A DNA stretch of 16,895 nt, taken from CAZZNQ01 sp964655775 (GTDB lineage Bacteria; Planctomycetota; Brocadiia; SM23-32). The stretch lies in the NCBI GenBank assembly GCA_964655775.1, contig CAZZNQ010000087.1, positions 1-16,895 on the forward strand. Direction: 5' to 3'. Positions 1-7,999 of this stretch are shown here, piece after piece (position 1 is the first letter of the stretch; every line of letters starts with the position of its first letter). Made by a program: the position numbers and the translations under genes. Under the pieces are notes generated by a model. That model ran no database searches. It was not told the origin of the DNA and worked only from the letters and a program-made list of their open reading frames with translations.

Positions 1-834
1 GGTTCCGTCCACCGTGTTGAACGTGATGGAGAGGGCGGGGGAGTCCAGGCCGTAGGCCGCCGCATCGGCAGGATCGTCACTGACGAAATCGTCCCGCGCA
101 ATGTTGTGGTTGTGCACCTCGTTCGTGATGGTGCGGAGGGCGTCTCTGTCGGCGACATCCAGGAATGGCTGCCGGACCTCCCAGGTGTCATCGTTCTTGG
201 CGCAGAGGACCTCAAAGCCCTCTTCGTCCTCGGCAGGCGCCGCCGTCAAGGCCAGTTCCCTTAAGTCGAACAGGGTCGCCTGGGGCGCGATCCGCTTGCT
301 GCGCAGGTCCGCGAGGTCGACGTCGGTCGCGTCGGCAACGGTCTTCTTGACTCCGTACACGCCGTCGTCTCCCGCCAGGGCAACGAACACGCTGCCCGCC
401 ACGCCGGCCTTCTCGCCGATGCTGAGAACCCAACTGCGCCCGTCGCCGGACCGAAGCGTGACGGTGCGCACAGGCTCTTTGAGCCCATAGGTGGCGGCGT
501 CAAGCTCCATACCGCCTTCGGGGTAGACGGCGGATACCTTGGTCGCGTTGACAAGCTTCTCCACGACATCCGAGACCGCCCAACGGTCGGCACGAACGGT
601 TACAGGCTCAACGATGCGCCACTCGTCAGAGTCGTTCTCCGCCCTACGGGCCACGAGTCGGCGCCCGTCCGCTTCGATGGCCATCTCCTGGACGTCGTCG
701 GCGGTCAAGCCGGCGAGCACGCGCTGCCGTTGCCGACTGAGTTCCTCGGACGAGGGCTTATTTGAGAGAGAATAGGCCACGATGGCCGCGACGACGACGG
801 CAGCGAGCAGAATCAGAGTTGACTTGTACTTCAT
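1..834 (-). CDS. DUF4340 domain-containing protein, C-terminus cut by window edge
   Basis: The reading frame starts with ATG at 834 and stays open for 278 codons to the window edge, so the C-terminus is missing. The N-terminus (MKYKSTLILLAAVVVAAIVA) is a basic stretch followed by one hydrophobic segment, so the protein is a membrane-anchored or exported protein facing the periplasm. The rest has the look of DUF4340: a 'TADDVQEMAIEADG' strand, 'WRIVEPVTVRAD', then an 'AATYGLKEPVRTVTL' segment. A second repeat of the same type follows: 'WEVRQPFLDVADRDAL', then 'AAAYGLDSPALSITF'. DUF4340 proteins are commonly encoded next to GldG-type ABC auxiliary proteins; their biochemical role is unknown. 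The gene lies 26 bp downstream of the GldG-like gene and is the last visible member of the operon. A moderate AGGA ribosome-binding site precedes the ATG. I am sure of the frame and fairly sure of the family. Confidence 0.85.
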   Translation of the reverse strand, partial: MKYKSTLILLAAVVVAAIVAYSLSNKPSSEELSRQRQRVLAGLTADDVQEMAIEADGRRLVARRAENDSDEWRIVEPVTVRADRWAVSDVVEKLVNATKVSAVYPEGGMELDAATYGLKEPVRTVTLRSGDGRSWVLSIGEKAGVAGSVFVALAGDDGVYGVKKTVADATDVDLADLRSKRIAPQATLFDLRELALTAAPAEDEEGFEVLCAKNDDTWEVRQPFLDVADRDALRTITNEVHNHNIARDDFVSDDPADAAAYGLDSPALSITFNTVDGT

Positions 835-860
835 GAGAGATCCATCCTGCTTCGGAGGGT

Positions 861-2618
861 TCATCTCCTGCGCATCATCCAGACGACTACGCCGAGGGCG
901 ATCATGCAGCCGGGAACGATGCCGATGACCAGGTAGCGCGCCGTTGCCAACTGGCTTTCGGTGATCGCCACGTCCTCTTGTTCGATGGTCTTGGGCGGGA
1001 TGCCCAGCAGGTGCATCCTGCCCGCCATCCAGTTCACGACATTCTGGACCAGGTAGCGGTTGCCGGGCTGCGTCTCGATGACGACATTTGTGAACGAAAG
1101 CGAGCTGCCCAGCGCCACGATCTTCGGGCCGGGAATGTCCTCTTCGGGTCCCATCGGCGGCATCTCGCTCGGGGCGCCGGGCTGCACGACTGCGCCGACA
1201 ACGCAGGGCCTGGACACGTCACGGTCGGGATTGTATTCGACCACGTTCTCCTGGTCGGCACGGATGTCCACCTCGCCCCAACTGGATTCAATCCCGGTCA
1301 GGAGCGGCTGGGCCTTCAGGAGCGGCCTGGGCTCCGGACGCTCGACCTGGATGGGGCATGCCTGCTCCATCCAGACGCGGTAGTTCTGAAGGTCGGCCGT
1401 AGCGGGGTGCGAGGCCATGCCTTCTTCGTAGACGGGCACCACCGCCTGGGTGCGTGTCTGCCCGAAGAAGTCGATCCCCTCCGAAATACCCACCGCATCG
1501 GTGCGCGCCTCGAGTCCGTATGGTGCGAGCAACTCCTCCAGGTTGCTGTCGTACTCGGGCAGCACCTCGGGCTCGAGCATCACTATCAGGTCGCCGTCTC
1601 GCTGGTCCAGGTAGCTGCGAATGGCCGCTATCTCCGCCTCCAGGAGCGGTGCACGCGGTCCGGCTATCAGCAGCACGGCGCAGTCGTCTGGCACGCTTCC
1701 CGCCGCCTGCAGATTGAGCGGCTTCACTTCGTAGTTGTCCTTCTCGAGTGCGCCCACCAGTCGCGAGAGCGAGAACTGAGGCCCGCTCTCGAGGGCGCCG
1801 CCAGGGCGGCCTCCGGCGCTTACGCTCCCTTCCAGCGAACGCTCGCCGTGGCCTGTGAGGGAATACAAAACAACCTGCTGCTCCTCGGTAAGCTTCATCA
1901 GCGCCGAGGCGAACGCATCTTCTCCCGTGTAGTCGGCGGTGCCGGTGCGCGGGTCGATCTGGAGCGTCTGTGCGTAGGGTACGGACTGCGAGGAATCGGC
2001 AGCAATGAACACGACCCCGACGCCGGGAACGTCCTCACCGGCCTGACGGACGATCTCCTGAATGCGATCCTGCGCCTCGGGATTCGAGGTGTTGAGTTCG
2101 GTGAACGTGAAGTTGGGCGAGAGGGCGCGGAACTCCTCCATCATGTCCACGGTCATGTTCACCCAGCCCAGTATCTCATTCACTTCCTGCGGCAGTCCGA
2201 CCGTCGAGTAGAGCACCGTTGCCTGGACGTCCACCGGCAGGTTGCGCAGAATGTTGGCCGTCTTGCTGTAGAGCTGGTACTTGCGCTTGCCGGTCCAGTC
2301 CATGCGCAGGTAGCGACGACTGGTGATGTAGCAGAGGAGGCCGGCGAGAGCCAGGCTGAGGAGCACGACCGCGGCGAAGTTGAAGCCCTCCGCCGTACGG
2401 CGGCTCCGGAGCATCCCGAGATAGAAGCGGTAGTCCAGCACCGCACAGATGAAGGCCAGAGCGGCTCCGGCTGTCCACAGGATCCTCGACAGACGATCGG
2501 TCTCAGCGAAGGCCCGCGCCTGGATGTCCCGCGCAATGAAACCGCCCACAATCAGCGCCAGGCCGAGCAGGATGCCGAACTTCAGAACGAGCGTCCACGT
2601 GTTGGTTCGTTTGCCCAC
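861..2618 (-). CDS. GldG-like ABC transporter auxiliary protein (585 aa)
   Basis: The start is GTG at 2618, preceded by a strong GGAGGTGA six bases upstream that overlaps the stop of the permease gene. The protein has three N-terminal hydrophobic segments (about residues 8-29, 43-66, 78-98), a large soluble region, and a final membrane helix (about 560-581) ending in RRR. This layout matches the GldG / ABC_transp_aux family (known as PF09822). The conserved 'YSLTGHGERSLEG' signature sits near the middle of the soluble domain. In gliding Bacteroidetes, GldG partners GldF and GldA; outside that group such proteins form an uncharacterised ABC-2 exporter with a large periplasmic domain. Here it lies between the permease and a DUF4340 gene, the usual order. 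The substrate is unknown and gliding itself cannot be inferred. Confidence 0.9.
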   Translation of the reverse strand: MGKRTNTWTLVLKFGILLGLALIVGGFIARDIQARAFAETDRLSRILWTAGAALAFICAVLDYRFYLGMLRSRRTAEGFNFAAVVLLSLALAGLLCYITSRRYLRMDWTGKRKYQLYSKTANILRNLPVDVQATVLYSTVGLPQEVNEILGWVNMTVDMMEEFRALSPNFTFTELNTSNPEAQDRIQEIVRQAGEDVPGVGVVFIAADSSQSVPYAQTLQIDPRTGTADYTGEDAFASALMKLTEEQQVVLYSLTGHGERSLEGSVSAGGRPGGALESGPQFSLSRLVGALEKDNYEVKPLNLQAAGSVPDDCAVLLIAGPRAPLLEAEIAAIRSYLDQRDGDLIVMLEPEVLPEYDSNLEELLAPYGLEARTDAVGISEGIDFFGQTRTQAVVPVYEEGMASHPATADLQNYRVWMEQACPIQVERPEPRPLLKAQPLLTGIESSWGEVDIRADQENVVEYNPDRDVSRPCVVGAVVQPGAPSEMPPMGPEEDIPGPKIVALGSSLSFTNVVIETQPGNRYLVQNVVNWMAGRMHLLGIPPKTIEQEDVAITESQLATARYLVIGIVPGCMIALGVVVWMMRRR

Positions 2619-2624
2619 GGCGGG

Positions 2625-3341
2625 TCACCTCCATTTCCTGAGTTCGAGAGCCTTGACCGTCAGGAACAGGAAGGCGGCCGTGGTGATGGCGAAGTAGGCC
2701 AGGTTACGCGTGTCCACGATGCCCTTTGTCATACCAATGAAATGCCAGGGAGGAGAGATGTAGCGCAGCACGGCGCCGGCCGTCGTCGTCGCGTCGCGAG
2801 TTAGCGACCACAGGAAGTAGAGGCCAAGCAATATGACAAAGCTGATGATGGCCGCCGCCACCTGCATTCGCGTGAGCGCCGAACAGAGCAGCCCCACCGC
2901 GATGAACAGGCCGGCCATGAGTATGAGACCGAGGAACCCGGCGAGAACAACGCCCAGGTCGACCGGGCCGAGAGTGCGCAGGAATAGAATCTCAACGAGA
3001 ATGGGCACGAACATGACCACCGCAAAGACCAGCGCCCCCAGGAACTTGCCCAGCACCACCTCCGCCTCCGAGACCGGAGTGGTCATCAGGGCTTCGATGG
3101 TCCCGCTGTTAGTTTCCTCACTCAGGAGACGCATCGTGAGGACTGGAACGCTCAGAATCAGCAGCCAGAGGGGCAGACCCAGCGCAGACTGAGCCCCGGC
3201 CGTCGGGTCCATTCGCGGCCCCATGACCAGCGAGAACAGAATCCCGTGTGCGAGGGCAAATCCGGTGAGCACAACGTAAGCGATGGGGGAGAGGAAGTAG
3301 GCATTGAGCTCGCGCCGTGTTATGACGGGGATGTTCACCAT
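2625..3341 (-). CDS. ABC-2 type transporter permease (GldF-like, 238 aa)
   Basis: This integral membrane protein has about six hydrophobic helices. It opens with 'VITRRELNAYFLSPIAYVV', the typical cytoplasmic entry of GldF/NosY-type permeases. The segment 'MRLLSEETNSGTIEALMTTP' is the coupling-helix region of ABC-2 permeases, which usually reads SEE(R/K)xxGTIExLLTxPV. It should form the membrane channel for the ATPase encoded at 4220-5191. The ATG at 3341 lies three bases after the stop of the Yip1-like gene, with a GAGGGAG ribosome-binding site inside that gene's end, so translation is likely coupled. The length is normal for the family. The substrate cannot be read from sequence. Confidence 0.92.
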   Translation of the reverse strand: MVNIPVITRRELNAYFLSPIAYVVLTGFALAHGILFSLVMGPRMDPTAGAQSALGLPLWLLILSVPVLTMRLLSEETNSGTIEALMTTPVSEAEVVLGKFLGALVFAVVMFVPILVEILFLRTLGPVDLGVVLAGFLGLILMAGLFIAVGLLCSALTRMQVAAAIISFVILLGLYFLWSLTRDATTTAGAVLRYISPPWHFIGMTKGIVDTRNLAYFAITTAAFLFLTVKALELRKWR

Positions 3342-3344
3342 CGG

Positions 3345-4223
3345 TCAGATCTCCCTCGATGCCTGTCGCGCTCGCGCGGCGAAGACGAGACTGAGAGCGC
3401 CGATCGTAACCAGCCCCCCGGCAACGGAAAGCGCTCCGCCTGTCAGTCCACCCTCGGCGAAAGCGGCGCTGACCAAGCCAAGCACAAGGGCAACGCCGAT
3501 CAGGCCGGCTGCGGCCGACGCTGCGCCCTGGGTCGAGTCAAGCTCGAAACCGTTCGTAGCTCCCAGTGCCGCGTGCACGGCCAGCAAGGCAGCCGCACAG
3601 AGCCCGGCGGCCGCCAGCAGAATCGGGGCACCGGCCCGCAAGACCTTTTCGAAAGCGCCGCCGATTCCGGGTAGTGTAATCCCAAGGCCGTAGCCGACCA
3701 GCCCGACTACGAGGTTGAGTGCGGCTGCGCCGATAAGCGGCACGAGGGCGGCGCTGAAACCGTACAGCCAGACGCTGACGGAACCTTCCCAGTTCCGCGC
3801 GCCGAACGTCATCGCTCCGAGGTGGAACACCGTGCCGAACAACACCATCAGAACGCTCACCACCACCAGAACCAGCGGCATCAGCACCAGAAGCAGCCCC
3901 CCCACGCGGGGAGCCAGCGTGGCCGCTACGTATTCCTCCGGAGGGACGCGTGTGGGGTCGGGTCCGGTCAGGCCGAAGTGCAGCAATGCGGCGGGGAATC
4001 CCACCACGATCAGTAGTCCCAGAACGATGGCCAGAAACGTCGTCGGCTCGTGGAGGCCGCCCGTTAGCGACATCCGTCGGTAGAACTGCTTCGGCCGGAA
4101 GAGCAACTCCTTCGTCGTTGCGCGGAAAGCCGTTCCGGACGCGTGGGTGCCAAGGTCTTCCCAGGGAAGGGGGGCCAGCGCGCCGGTCGCTTCGGGTGTT
4201 GCCGCATTGGCGTCAGCGCTCAA
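3345..4223 (-). CDS. Yip1-family multi-pass membrane protein (292 aa)
   Basis: The start is a TTG codon at 4223 that overlaps the TGA of the ATPase gene (TTGA), with GGAGGAGGA just upstream; the ATPase and this protein are therefore translationally coupled. A soluble N-terminus of about 55 residues carries 'PWEDLGTHASGTAFRATTKE' and 'LLFRPKQFYRRMSLTGGL', a pattern common before Yip1 domains. About six hydrophobic segments follow: roughly residues 63-85, 107-140, 152-185, 194-220, 233-255 and 265-285. The third contains 'VSVWLYGFSAALVPLIGAAA', resembling the conserved Yip1 core helix. Bacterial Yip1 proteins are poorly understood. Its place between the ATPase and permease genes suggests it is an extra membrane subunit or assembly factor of this ABC complex. 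The family call is by motif and topology and could be a related DUF. Confidence 0.75.
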   Translation of the reverse strand: MSADANAATPEATGALAPLPWEDLGTHASGTAFRATTKELLFRPKQFYRRMSLTGGLHEPTTFLAIVLGLLIVVGFPAALLHFGLTGPDPTRVPPEEYVAATLAPRVGGLLLVLMPLVLVVVSVLMVLFGTVFHLGAMTFGARNWEGSVSVWLYGFSAALVPLIGAAALNLVVGLVGYGLGITLPGIGGAFEKVLRAGAPILLAAAGLCAAALLAVHAALGATNGFELDSTQGAASAAAGLIGVALVLGLVSAAFAEGGLTGGALSVAGGLVTIGALSLVFAARARQASREI

Positions 4224-5191
4224 GATTCCTCCTCCGGTTCGGCGTGTTCAGTTGGTTGGGAGCCGCTGCCCAGCGTTATTCGGTGGAACACGTCCTCTAG
4301 CGACGCGCGGCCGCGGGTCAGTTCGCGCAGTGACCAACCCCGCTCGGCGGCGAGACGGAACACCCCTTCGCGGACATCCACTCCCGCCTTAGGGAACACA
4401 TTGAAGGTGCTCCATTCGTCCGCCTCGACCAGCAGGACCTCTTCCACGGCGTTCAGCCCCTCCAGACCGGCCTTTATCTCTTCCGGGTTCCCATGGAGTT
4501 CGGCCGTCACCGACCCGCGCATGAGGCGTTCCGACAGGGCCTGCGGGCTGTCGTCGGCCACTATGCGGCCCTTGTCGATGATGAGCACGCGCTCGCAGAT
4601 CGCCTCCACCTCGGCCAGAATGTGGGTGGAGATAAGTACCGTGTGGTTCTCGCCCAGGTCTCCGACGAGGCGTCGCGTCTCGCGCACCTGGTTGGGGTCC
4701 AGACCGATGGTCGGCTCGTCTAGGATCAGCACGTCCGGTTCCGCCAGCATCGCATCGGCCAGCCCCACGCGCTGGCGGTAACCCTTGGAGAGAGTGCCGA
4801 CGATCTGATCCTCGACATCGCGTATCGCACACAGGTCAATGCACTCGGATATGCGGCGGTTGCGTTCGCGCCGCGCGACTCCCTTCAGGGCGGCCCGGAA
4901 ACCGAGGTATTCCCGGGTGCGCATCTCGGTGTAGAGGGGGTTGTTCTCGGGCATGTAGCCGATGTGCCGACGCGCCGCGCGGGGATTCGTTCGCACGTCG
5001 TACCCGGCAATCTCCACGCTTCCTTCGTTTGCGGGCAGGAAGCCGGTCGCCATTCGCATGGTGGTGGTCTTCCCGGCGCCGTTCGGCCCGAGCAGACCGA
5101 CGATCTCGCCGCGGTCGATGGAGAAGCTGATGTGGTCTACGGCCAGGAACGCGCCGTAGTATCTCGTCAGGTTTTCCGCCTCGACCAACAC
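4220..5191 (-). CDS. ABC transporter ATP-binding protein (GldA-like, 323 aa)
   Basis: The start is GTG at 5191, supported by GGAGG seven bases upstream. Nucleotide-binding motifs are complete: Walker A 'GPNGAGKTT' (35-43), signature 'LSKGYRQRV' (134-142), Walker B 'VLILDEPT' (154-161), and switch histidine in 'ISTH' (H190). The Q-loop position reads 'GYMPENNPLY' (78-87), with Glu where many ABC proteins have Gln; this is usual in the GldA/NatA-like group. The C-terminal 100 residues form the extra domain seen in ABC-2 exporter ATPases, with 'REGVFRLAAERGWSLRELTR' before the end. It drives the permease at 2625-3341. It is the first gene of the operon; no convincing promoter is visible in the 90 bp ahead, so transcription may also come from upstream. 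Confidence 0.95.
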   Translation of the reverse strand: MLVEAENLTRYYGAFLAVDHISFSIDRGEIVGLLGPNGAGKTTTMRMATGFLPANEGSVEIAGYDVRTNPRAARRHIGYMPENNPLYTEMRTREYLGFRAALKGVARRERNRRISECIDLCAIRDVEDQIVGTLSKGYRQRVGLADAMLAEPDVLILDEPTIGLDPNQVRETRRLVGDLGENHTVLISTHILAEVEAICERVLIIDKGRIVADDSPQALSERLMRGSVTAELHGNPEEIKAGLEGLNAVEEVLLVEADEWSTFNVFPKAGVDVREGVFRLAAERGWSLRELTRGRASLEDVFHRITLGSGSQPTEHAEPEEES

Positions 5192-5281
5192 TATGGATCC
5201 TCCGTGAACCTGGCTGGTGGCCGTCTTCAGACCCCTACAACGTATTCTGTGCAGGAAAACCCCCGGAAGTTCACCGGCGTC
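5192..5281. other. Short intergenic gap before the ABC operon
   Basis: These 90 bp separate two minus-strand genes. They contain the GGAGG site of the ATPase gene. I see no clear terminator hairpin and no convincing promoter pair, so the ABC operon may be co-transcribed with the gene upstream. Confidence 0.4.
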
Positions 5282-5716
5282 CTAATCGCCGCCCTCGGGC
5301 AAGGCTACGGCCTCCTCGACGGGTTCTGCCAACTCGAAGCCCGGCAGCTTCCGATGGGCCGCAGCCGCCTCCTCCTCGCGCCCGGCCTGCCTGTAGGCAA
5401 GATACGCCGCGCTCCAGAGCTCCGCCTTCTCTGCGTTCGCCGCTACCCGGAGCCAGTCCGTCTCGGAGGCCTCCTCGCCCAACACGCGCATGGCACGCAT
5501 GAACAGTGGAGCGTTGCCTGCTTCCGTCGCAACATCGGCGATCCGGCGCGTCAGATCGTCGGCATCGGCTCGCTGGAGGAACTCCAGCGCTTCATCGTAA
5601 CGCCCGGCCTCCATGAACAGCCGCGCCGTCTCCTCCAACTGCTCGGGCGTGGTCTTCGGACCGAAAAGCAGCTTGCGTTTCTTGTTGAAATCCGGCAGTT
5701 CGCGACTCTTGGCCAT
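5282..5716 (-). CDS. Small helical-repeat (TPR-like) protein (144 aa)
   Basis: I do not recognise a named family. The protein is soluble, acidic and almost entirely helix-forming. After a basic head ('FNKKRKLLFGPKTTPEQLEE'), it shows TPR-like helix pairs: 'ARLFMEAGRYDEALEFLQRA' (about 31-50), a middle pair ending in 'MRAMRVLGEEA', and 'AAYLAYRQAGREEEAAAAHR' (about 108-127). The A/G/Y-A pattern fits two to three degenerate tetratricopeptide units, which usually mediate protein-protein contacts. There is no signal peptide. The ATG at 5716 has only a weak GAGAGA ahead but sits 36 bases from a predicted transcription start. It lies between yraN and the ABC operon on the same strand; no functional link can be claimed. 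Confidence 0.75.
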   Translation of the reverse strand: MAKSRELPDFNKKRKLLFGPKTTPEQLEETARLFMEAGRYDEALEFLQRADADDLTRRIADVATEAGNAPLFMRAMRVLGEEASETDWLRVAANAEKAELWSAAYLAYRQAGREEEAAAAHRKLPGFELAEPVEEAVALPEGGD

Positions 5717-5758
5717 GTCTTGTCAATTCTCTCTCAGGATGTGCAGCTATGTGCTTTC

Positions 5759-5788
5759 AGTATGCCAGAGGCACGGCTATCAGTTCAA
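5759..5788 (-). promoter_or_regulatory. Putative sigma70-like promoter for the TPR-like gene
   Basis: Read on the minus strand, TTGAAC (5788-5783) and CATACT (5764-5759) are separated by 18 bases. Each box matches 4 of 6 consensus positions. The predicted start near 5752 gives a leader of about 36 bases before the ATG at 5716. This is a pattern match only. Confidence 0.35.
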
Positions 5789-5832
5789 GTTGAGACCGGA
5801 GCGCCCGACCCCACCGCTGGTTGTGCGCCCGC

Positions 5833-6285
5833 TCAAATGGGCAGCACAGGCGGGCCGAACGCGTTCTTCACGTGCCGGACCGTGCAGCGCCGGCTGTCCG
5901 CCTCGAACACAACCGTCATCGCGTCGAAACGAATCTCCACGTTCTCCTCGGACAGATCGTGCAGGGCTACGTATCGGCGGGCGGCTATCGTCACGCGGCG
6001 CTGCTTGGCGGCCGTGATGGTCTCCAGGGGCTCTATCTCGGCGGGGCTCGTCACGGAGCGCACCTCGACAAAAGCAAGCACGCCGCGCCGGAACGCCACG
6101 ATGTCTATCTCGCCGCGCGTCACCTCAAAGTTGCGCTCAAGTATCGTGTAACCGTTCTTCTTGAGGTGATGCGCCGCCCGGAGCTCGCCGCGCCGTCCGA
6201 GGTCGCGAGGCCCGAACAGGACTTCGAGCAGGCGGTCCCGGGCTGCAAGCAAGCGGCGGCGGAGCATGCCAGCGCGCTCGGACAT
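5833..6285 (-). CDS. yraN: YraN family (UPF0102) endonuclease-like protein (150 aa)
   Basis: The core matches the YraN/UPF0102 family. 'GRRGELRAAHHLKKNGYTIL' holds the family GxxGExxAxxxLxxxGyxIl pattern, then 'ERNFEVTRGEIDIVAF' and 'LAFVEVRS' follow. Glu and Asp of GEID with the E-V-R of VEVR make the PD-(D/E)XK-type nuclease active site; the usual final Lys is Arg here, which is common in this family. The family has a predicted Holliday-junction-resolvase-like fold, but its cellular role is not settled. The protein is about 30 residues longer than typical members because of an N-terminal basic, helical head. The ATG at 6285 has GGGAGG close upstream, and the gene begins 13 bases after the phosphomutase stop, so the two are probably one transcript. 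Confidence 0.9.
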   Translation of the reverse strand: MSERAGMLRRRLLAARDRLLEVLFGPRDLGRRGELRAAHHLKKNGYTILERNFEVTRGEIDIVAFRRGVLAFVEVRSVTSPAEIEPLETITAAKQRRVTIAARRYVALHDLSEENVEIRFDAMTVVFEADSRRCTVRHVKNAFGPPVLPI

Positions 6286-6298
6286 CGGCCCTCCCGCG

Positions 6299-7849
6299 TC
6301 AGGATCCTATGCTGGACTCCACGAAATCCACCAGAGCGTCTCGTCGGGATTTCATCAGTTCGCGGTCCTTGTAGGCCTCGACGTAGAGACGAAGTATGCC
6401 GCCGCCCGTTCCCTCGGTACCGCTCTTCCGCATGCAGAACCACCAGTTCTCCGACTCCGCGCGAACGTCGGCAACACTGAGTTCCATTCCCGATGGCGGG
6501 TATTCGTCCACAATCCGGCAACGGTCGTCGACTACCACATAGAGCCGCTCCAGGTCGTCGAACTCGCGGGTTGCCTTCTCGATGATGGCGTCTCCGTCCA
6601 CGTCCGCCGGAAGCTGGAAGTTTATCTCGCCGGACGGGAAGTACGTGCTGCGGGGATCCTCGAGAGCCGAGGAGAGCGGCCTACCTTTGGCGTGCAACTC
6701 GGCGGCCAGCTCCAGCATGTGCAAGCCGGCAAGCAGTCCGCTGTCCGCACACCAGAACTCGCGGAACATGTAGTGGCCGGAGTGCTCAGCGCCGAAAGCG
6801 ATGGACGGGTCCTCGCTCATGATCACCTTGATCTTCCCGTAGCCGACGGGCGTGATCACGGTCGACCCGTCGCCCAGCACGTCCGTGCGATCGCCCAGCG
6901 TGTCGGCCACCACCCAACTGGACGCCAGGTTGAAGGCGATCTTGATGTCGGGCCCCAGCTTCTGCCTGAGCCGCTGTCCGACCAGCGCGGTCAGCACGGG
7001 AGGCGGGACCATCTCGCCGTTCTCGTCGGCCACAGAGACCCTGTCCGCGTCTCCGTCGAAGCATATGCCCACGTTGCTTTCCGTCCTCAGCACCAGCTCC
7101 TTGACCATCTTCTGGTACTCGGCATTGAGCGGATTGGGCACGATCACCGGGAAGCTGCCGTCCGGCACCTCGTGCTGGAAGCTCCAAGCGAATTGCGGGG
7201 TCAGCTTCGCGAATTCGTTGATGATGCGGGCGCCCATGCCGTTGCCCGCCTCCACGGCGACCCGGAACGGGTTATCGGCATCCTGCCCCTTGTCATGGAA
7301 GGCGCAGCGCCCACGCTCGATGGCGGTGCGGATGTAGTCGGGGGCGAAGTCGTCCCATCCGAGCCGCTTGGGGATGCTGCGTCTCTTGATGCCGCTTGCG
7401 ATGCGCTGCAGTTCGTTTCCCGGCTCCTGCGGGCCCGAGCGCACCAGAAGTGACAGCGGCATACCATGTCGGCCGAAGAACTTGAAGCCGTTGTTGTCCT
7501 TGGGGTTATGGCTGGCGGTGATCATCACGCCGGCGTCGATGACGTCGCCGTACTTCGCCGGCAGGAACCCGACCAGTTCGGTGCCGGCCCGGCCGATCAA
7601 AACCGACCGGCAGCCTCCGTCGTCCAGGCCCTGACAGAGCTGTTTGGCCAGCAGCGCGCCGCTCATTCGCATGTCGTGGCCCACCACGACATTGACGGGC
7701 CGCGTGGCGGAGCATTCCTGCAGCAGGTCGGCAAAGGCGAGCCCCAGGTTGTAGGCGAACTCAGCATCTATGTTGTCGCCGAAGACGCCACGTATGTCAT
7801 CACGCTTGATAGCGCCGTCAACCTTCTGCACGTACTCGCTCAGAATCAT
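6299..7849 (-). CDS. Phosphomannomutase/phosphoglucomutase, alpha-D-phosphohexomutase superfamily (516 aa)
   Basis: All four family signatures are present. The phosphoserine loop is 'TASHNP' (111-116, Ser113). The magnesium-binding loop is 'DGDADR' (265-270). The sugar-binding loop is 'GAEHSGHY' (353-360). The phosphate-binding loop is 'RKSGTEGTGG' (474-483). The enzyme interconverts hexose 1- and 6-phosphates, feeding nucleotide-sugar synthesis for cell-surface polysaccharides. The N-terminal 'DIRGVFGDNID' is the usual 'DIRG' opening of PMM/PGM enzymes. At 516 residues it is longer than the roughly 460 of AlgC-type enzymes. Whether mannose, glucose or glucosamine phosphate is preferred cannot be decided from the loop sequence. 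A GGAG lies 11 bases before the ATG. It is cytoplasmic and upstream of yraN in the same orientation. Confidence 0.95.
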   Translation of the reverse strand: MILSEYVQKVDGAIKRDDIRGVFGDNIDAEFAYNLGLAFADLLQECSATRPVNVVVGHDMRMSGALLAKQLCQGLDDGGCRSVLIGRAGTELVGFLPAKYGDVIDAGVMITASHNPKDNNGFKFFGRHGMPLSLLVRSGPQEPGNELQRIASGIKRRSIPKRLGWDDFAPDYIRTAIERGRCAFHDKGQDADNPFRVAVEAGNGMGARIINEFAKLTPQFAWSFQHEVPDGSFPVIVPNPLNAEYQKMVKELVLRTESNVGICFDGDADRVSVADENGEMVPPPVLTALVGQRLRQKLGPDIKIAFNLASSWVVADTLGDRTDVLGDGSTVITPVGYGKIKVIMSEDPSIAFGAEHSGHYMFREFWCADSGLLAGLHMLELAAELHAKGRPLSSALEDPRSTYFPSGEINFQLPADVDGDAIIEKATREFDDLERLYVVVDDRCRIVDEYPPSGMELSVADVRAESENWWFCMRKSGTEGTGGGILRLYVEAYKDRELMKSRRDALVDFVESSIGS

Positions 7850-7999
7850 CGCTGCACTCCACGAGGCGAATGGTCTGTCGTAGTTGCTAAGGAAGGGGGC
7901 CCGGCTCCCTCGCGTCAGGCCGCCTGCAGGCTAGCTTCAACGTAACACAGCCCCCACGTGCGCGCAAGCTCACCAACGGAGACGGCAGGGCGGAGCGGG
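7850..7999. other. Intergenic gap of 150 bp
   Basis: No open frame that looks coding is seen here. The segment holds the GGAG site for the phosphomutase, a GC-rich imperfect hairpin around 7892-7910 and a 10-bp palindrome GCCTGCAGGC near 7922-7931. I find no convincing promoter, although the phosphomutase may need one. Confidence 0.35.

Noticed and set aside
978..2804. 608-residue open frame on the plus strand opposite the GldG-like gene
   Set aside because: It is antisense to a clear membrane/auxiliary protein, has no recognisable domain, and is explained by GC-rich third positions keeping the opposite strand open.
4964..6151. 395-residue plus-strand frame across the ATPase start, TPR-like and yraN genes
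   Set aside because: It runs antisense through three supported genes and their intergenic gaps, with no family features or ribosome-binding site.
6266..7453. 395-residue plus-strand frame opposite the phosphomutase
   Set aside because: The opposite strand carries all four phosphohexomutase motifs; this is a His/Val/Arg-rich shadow.
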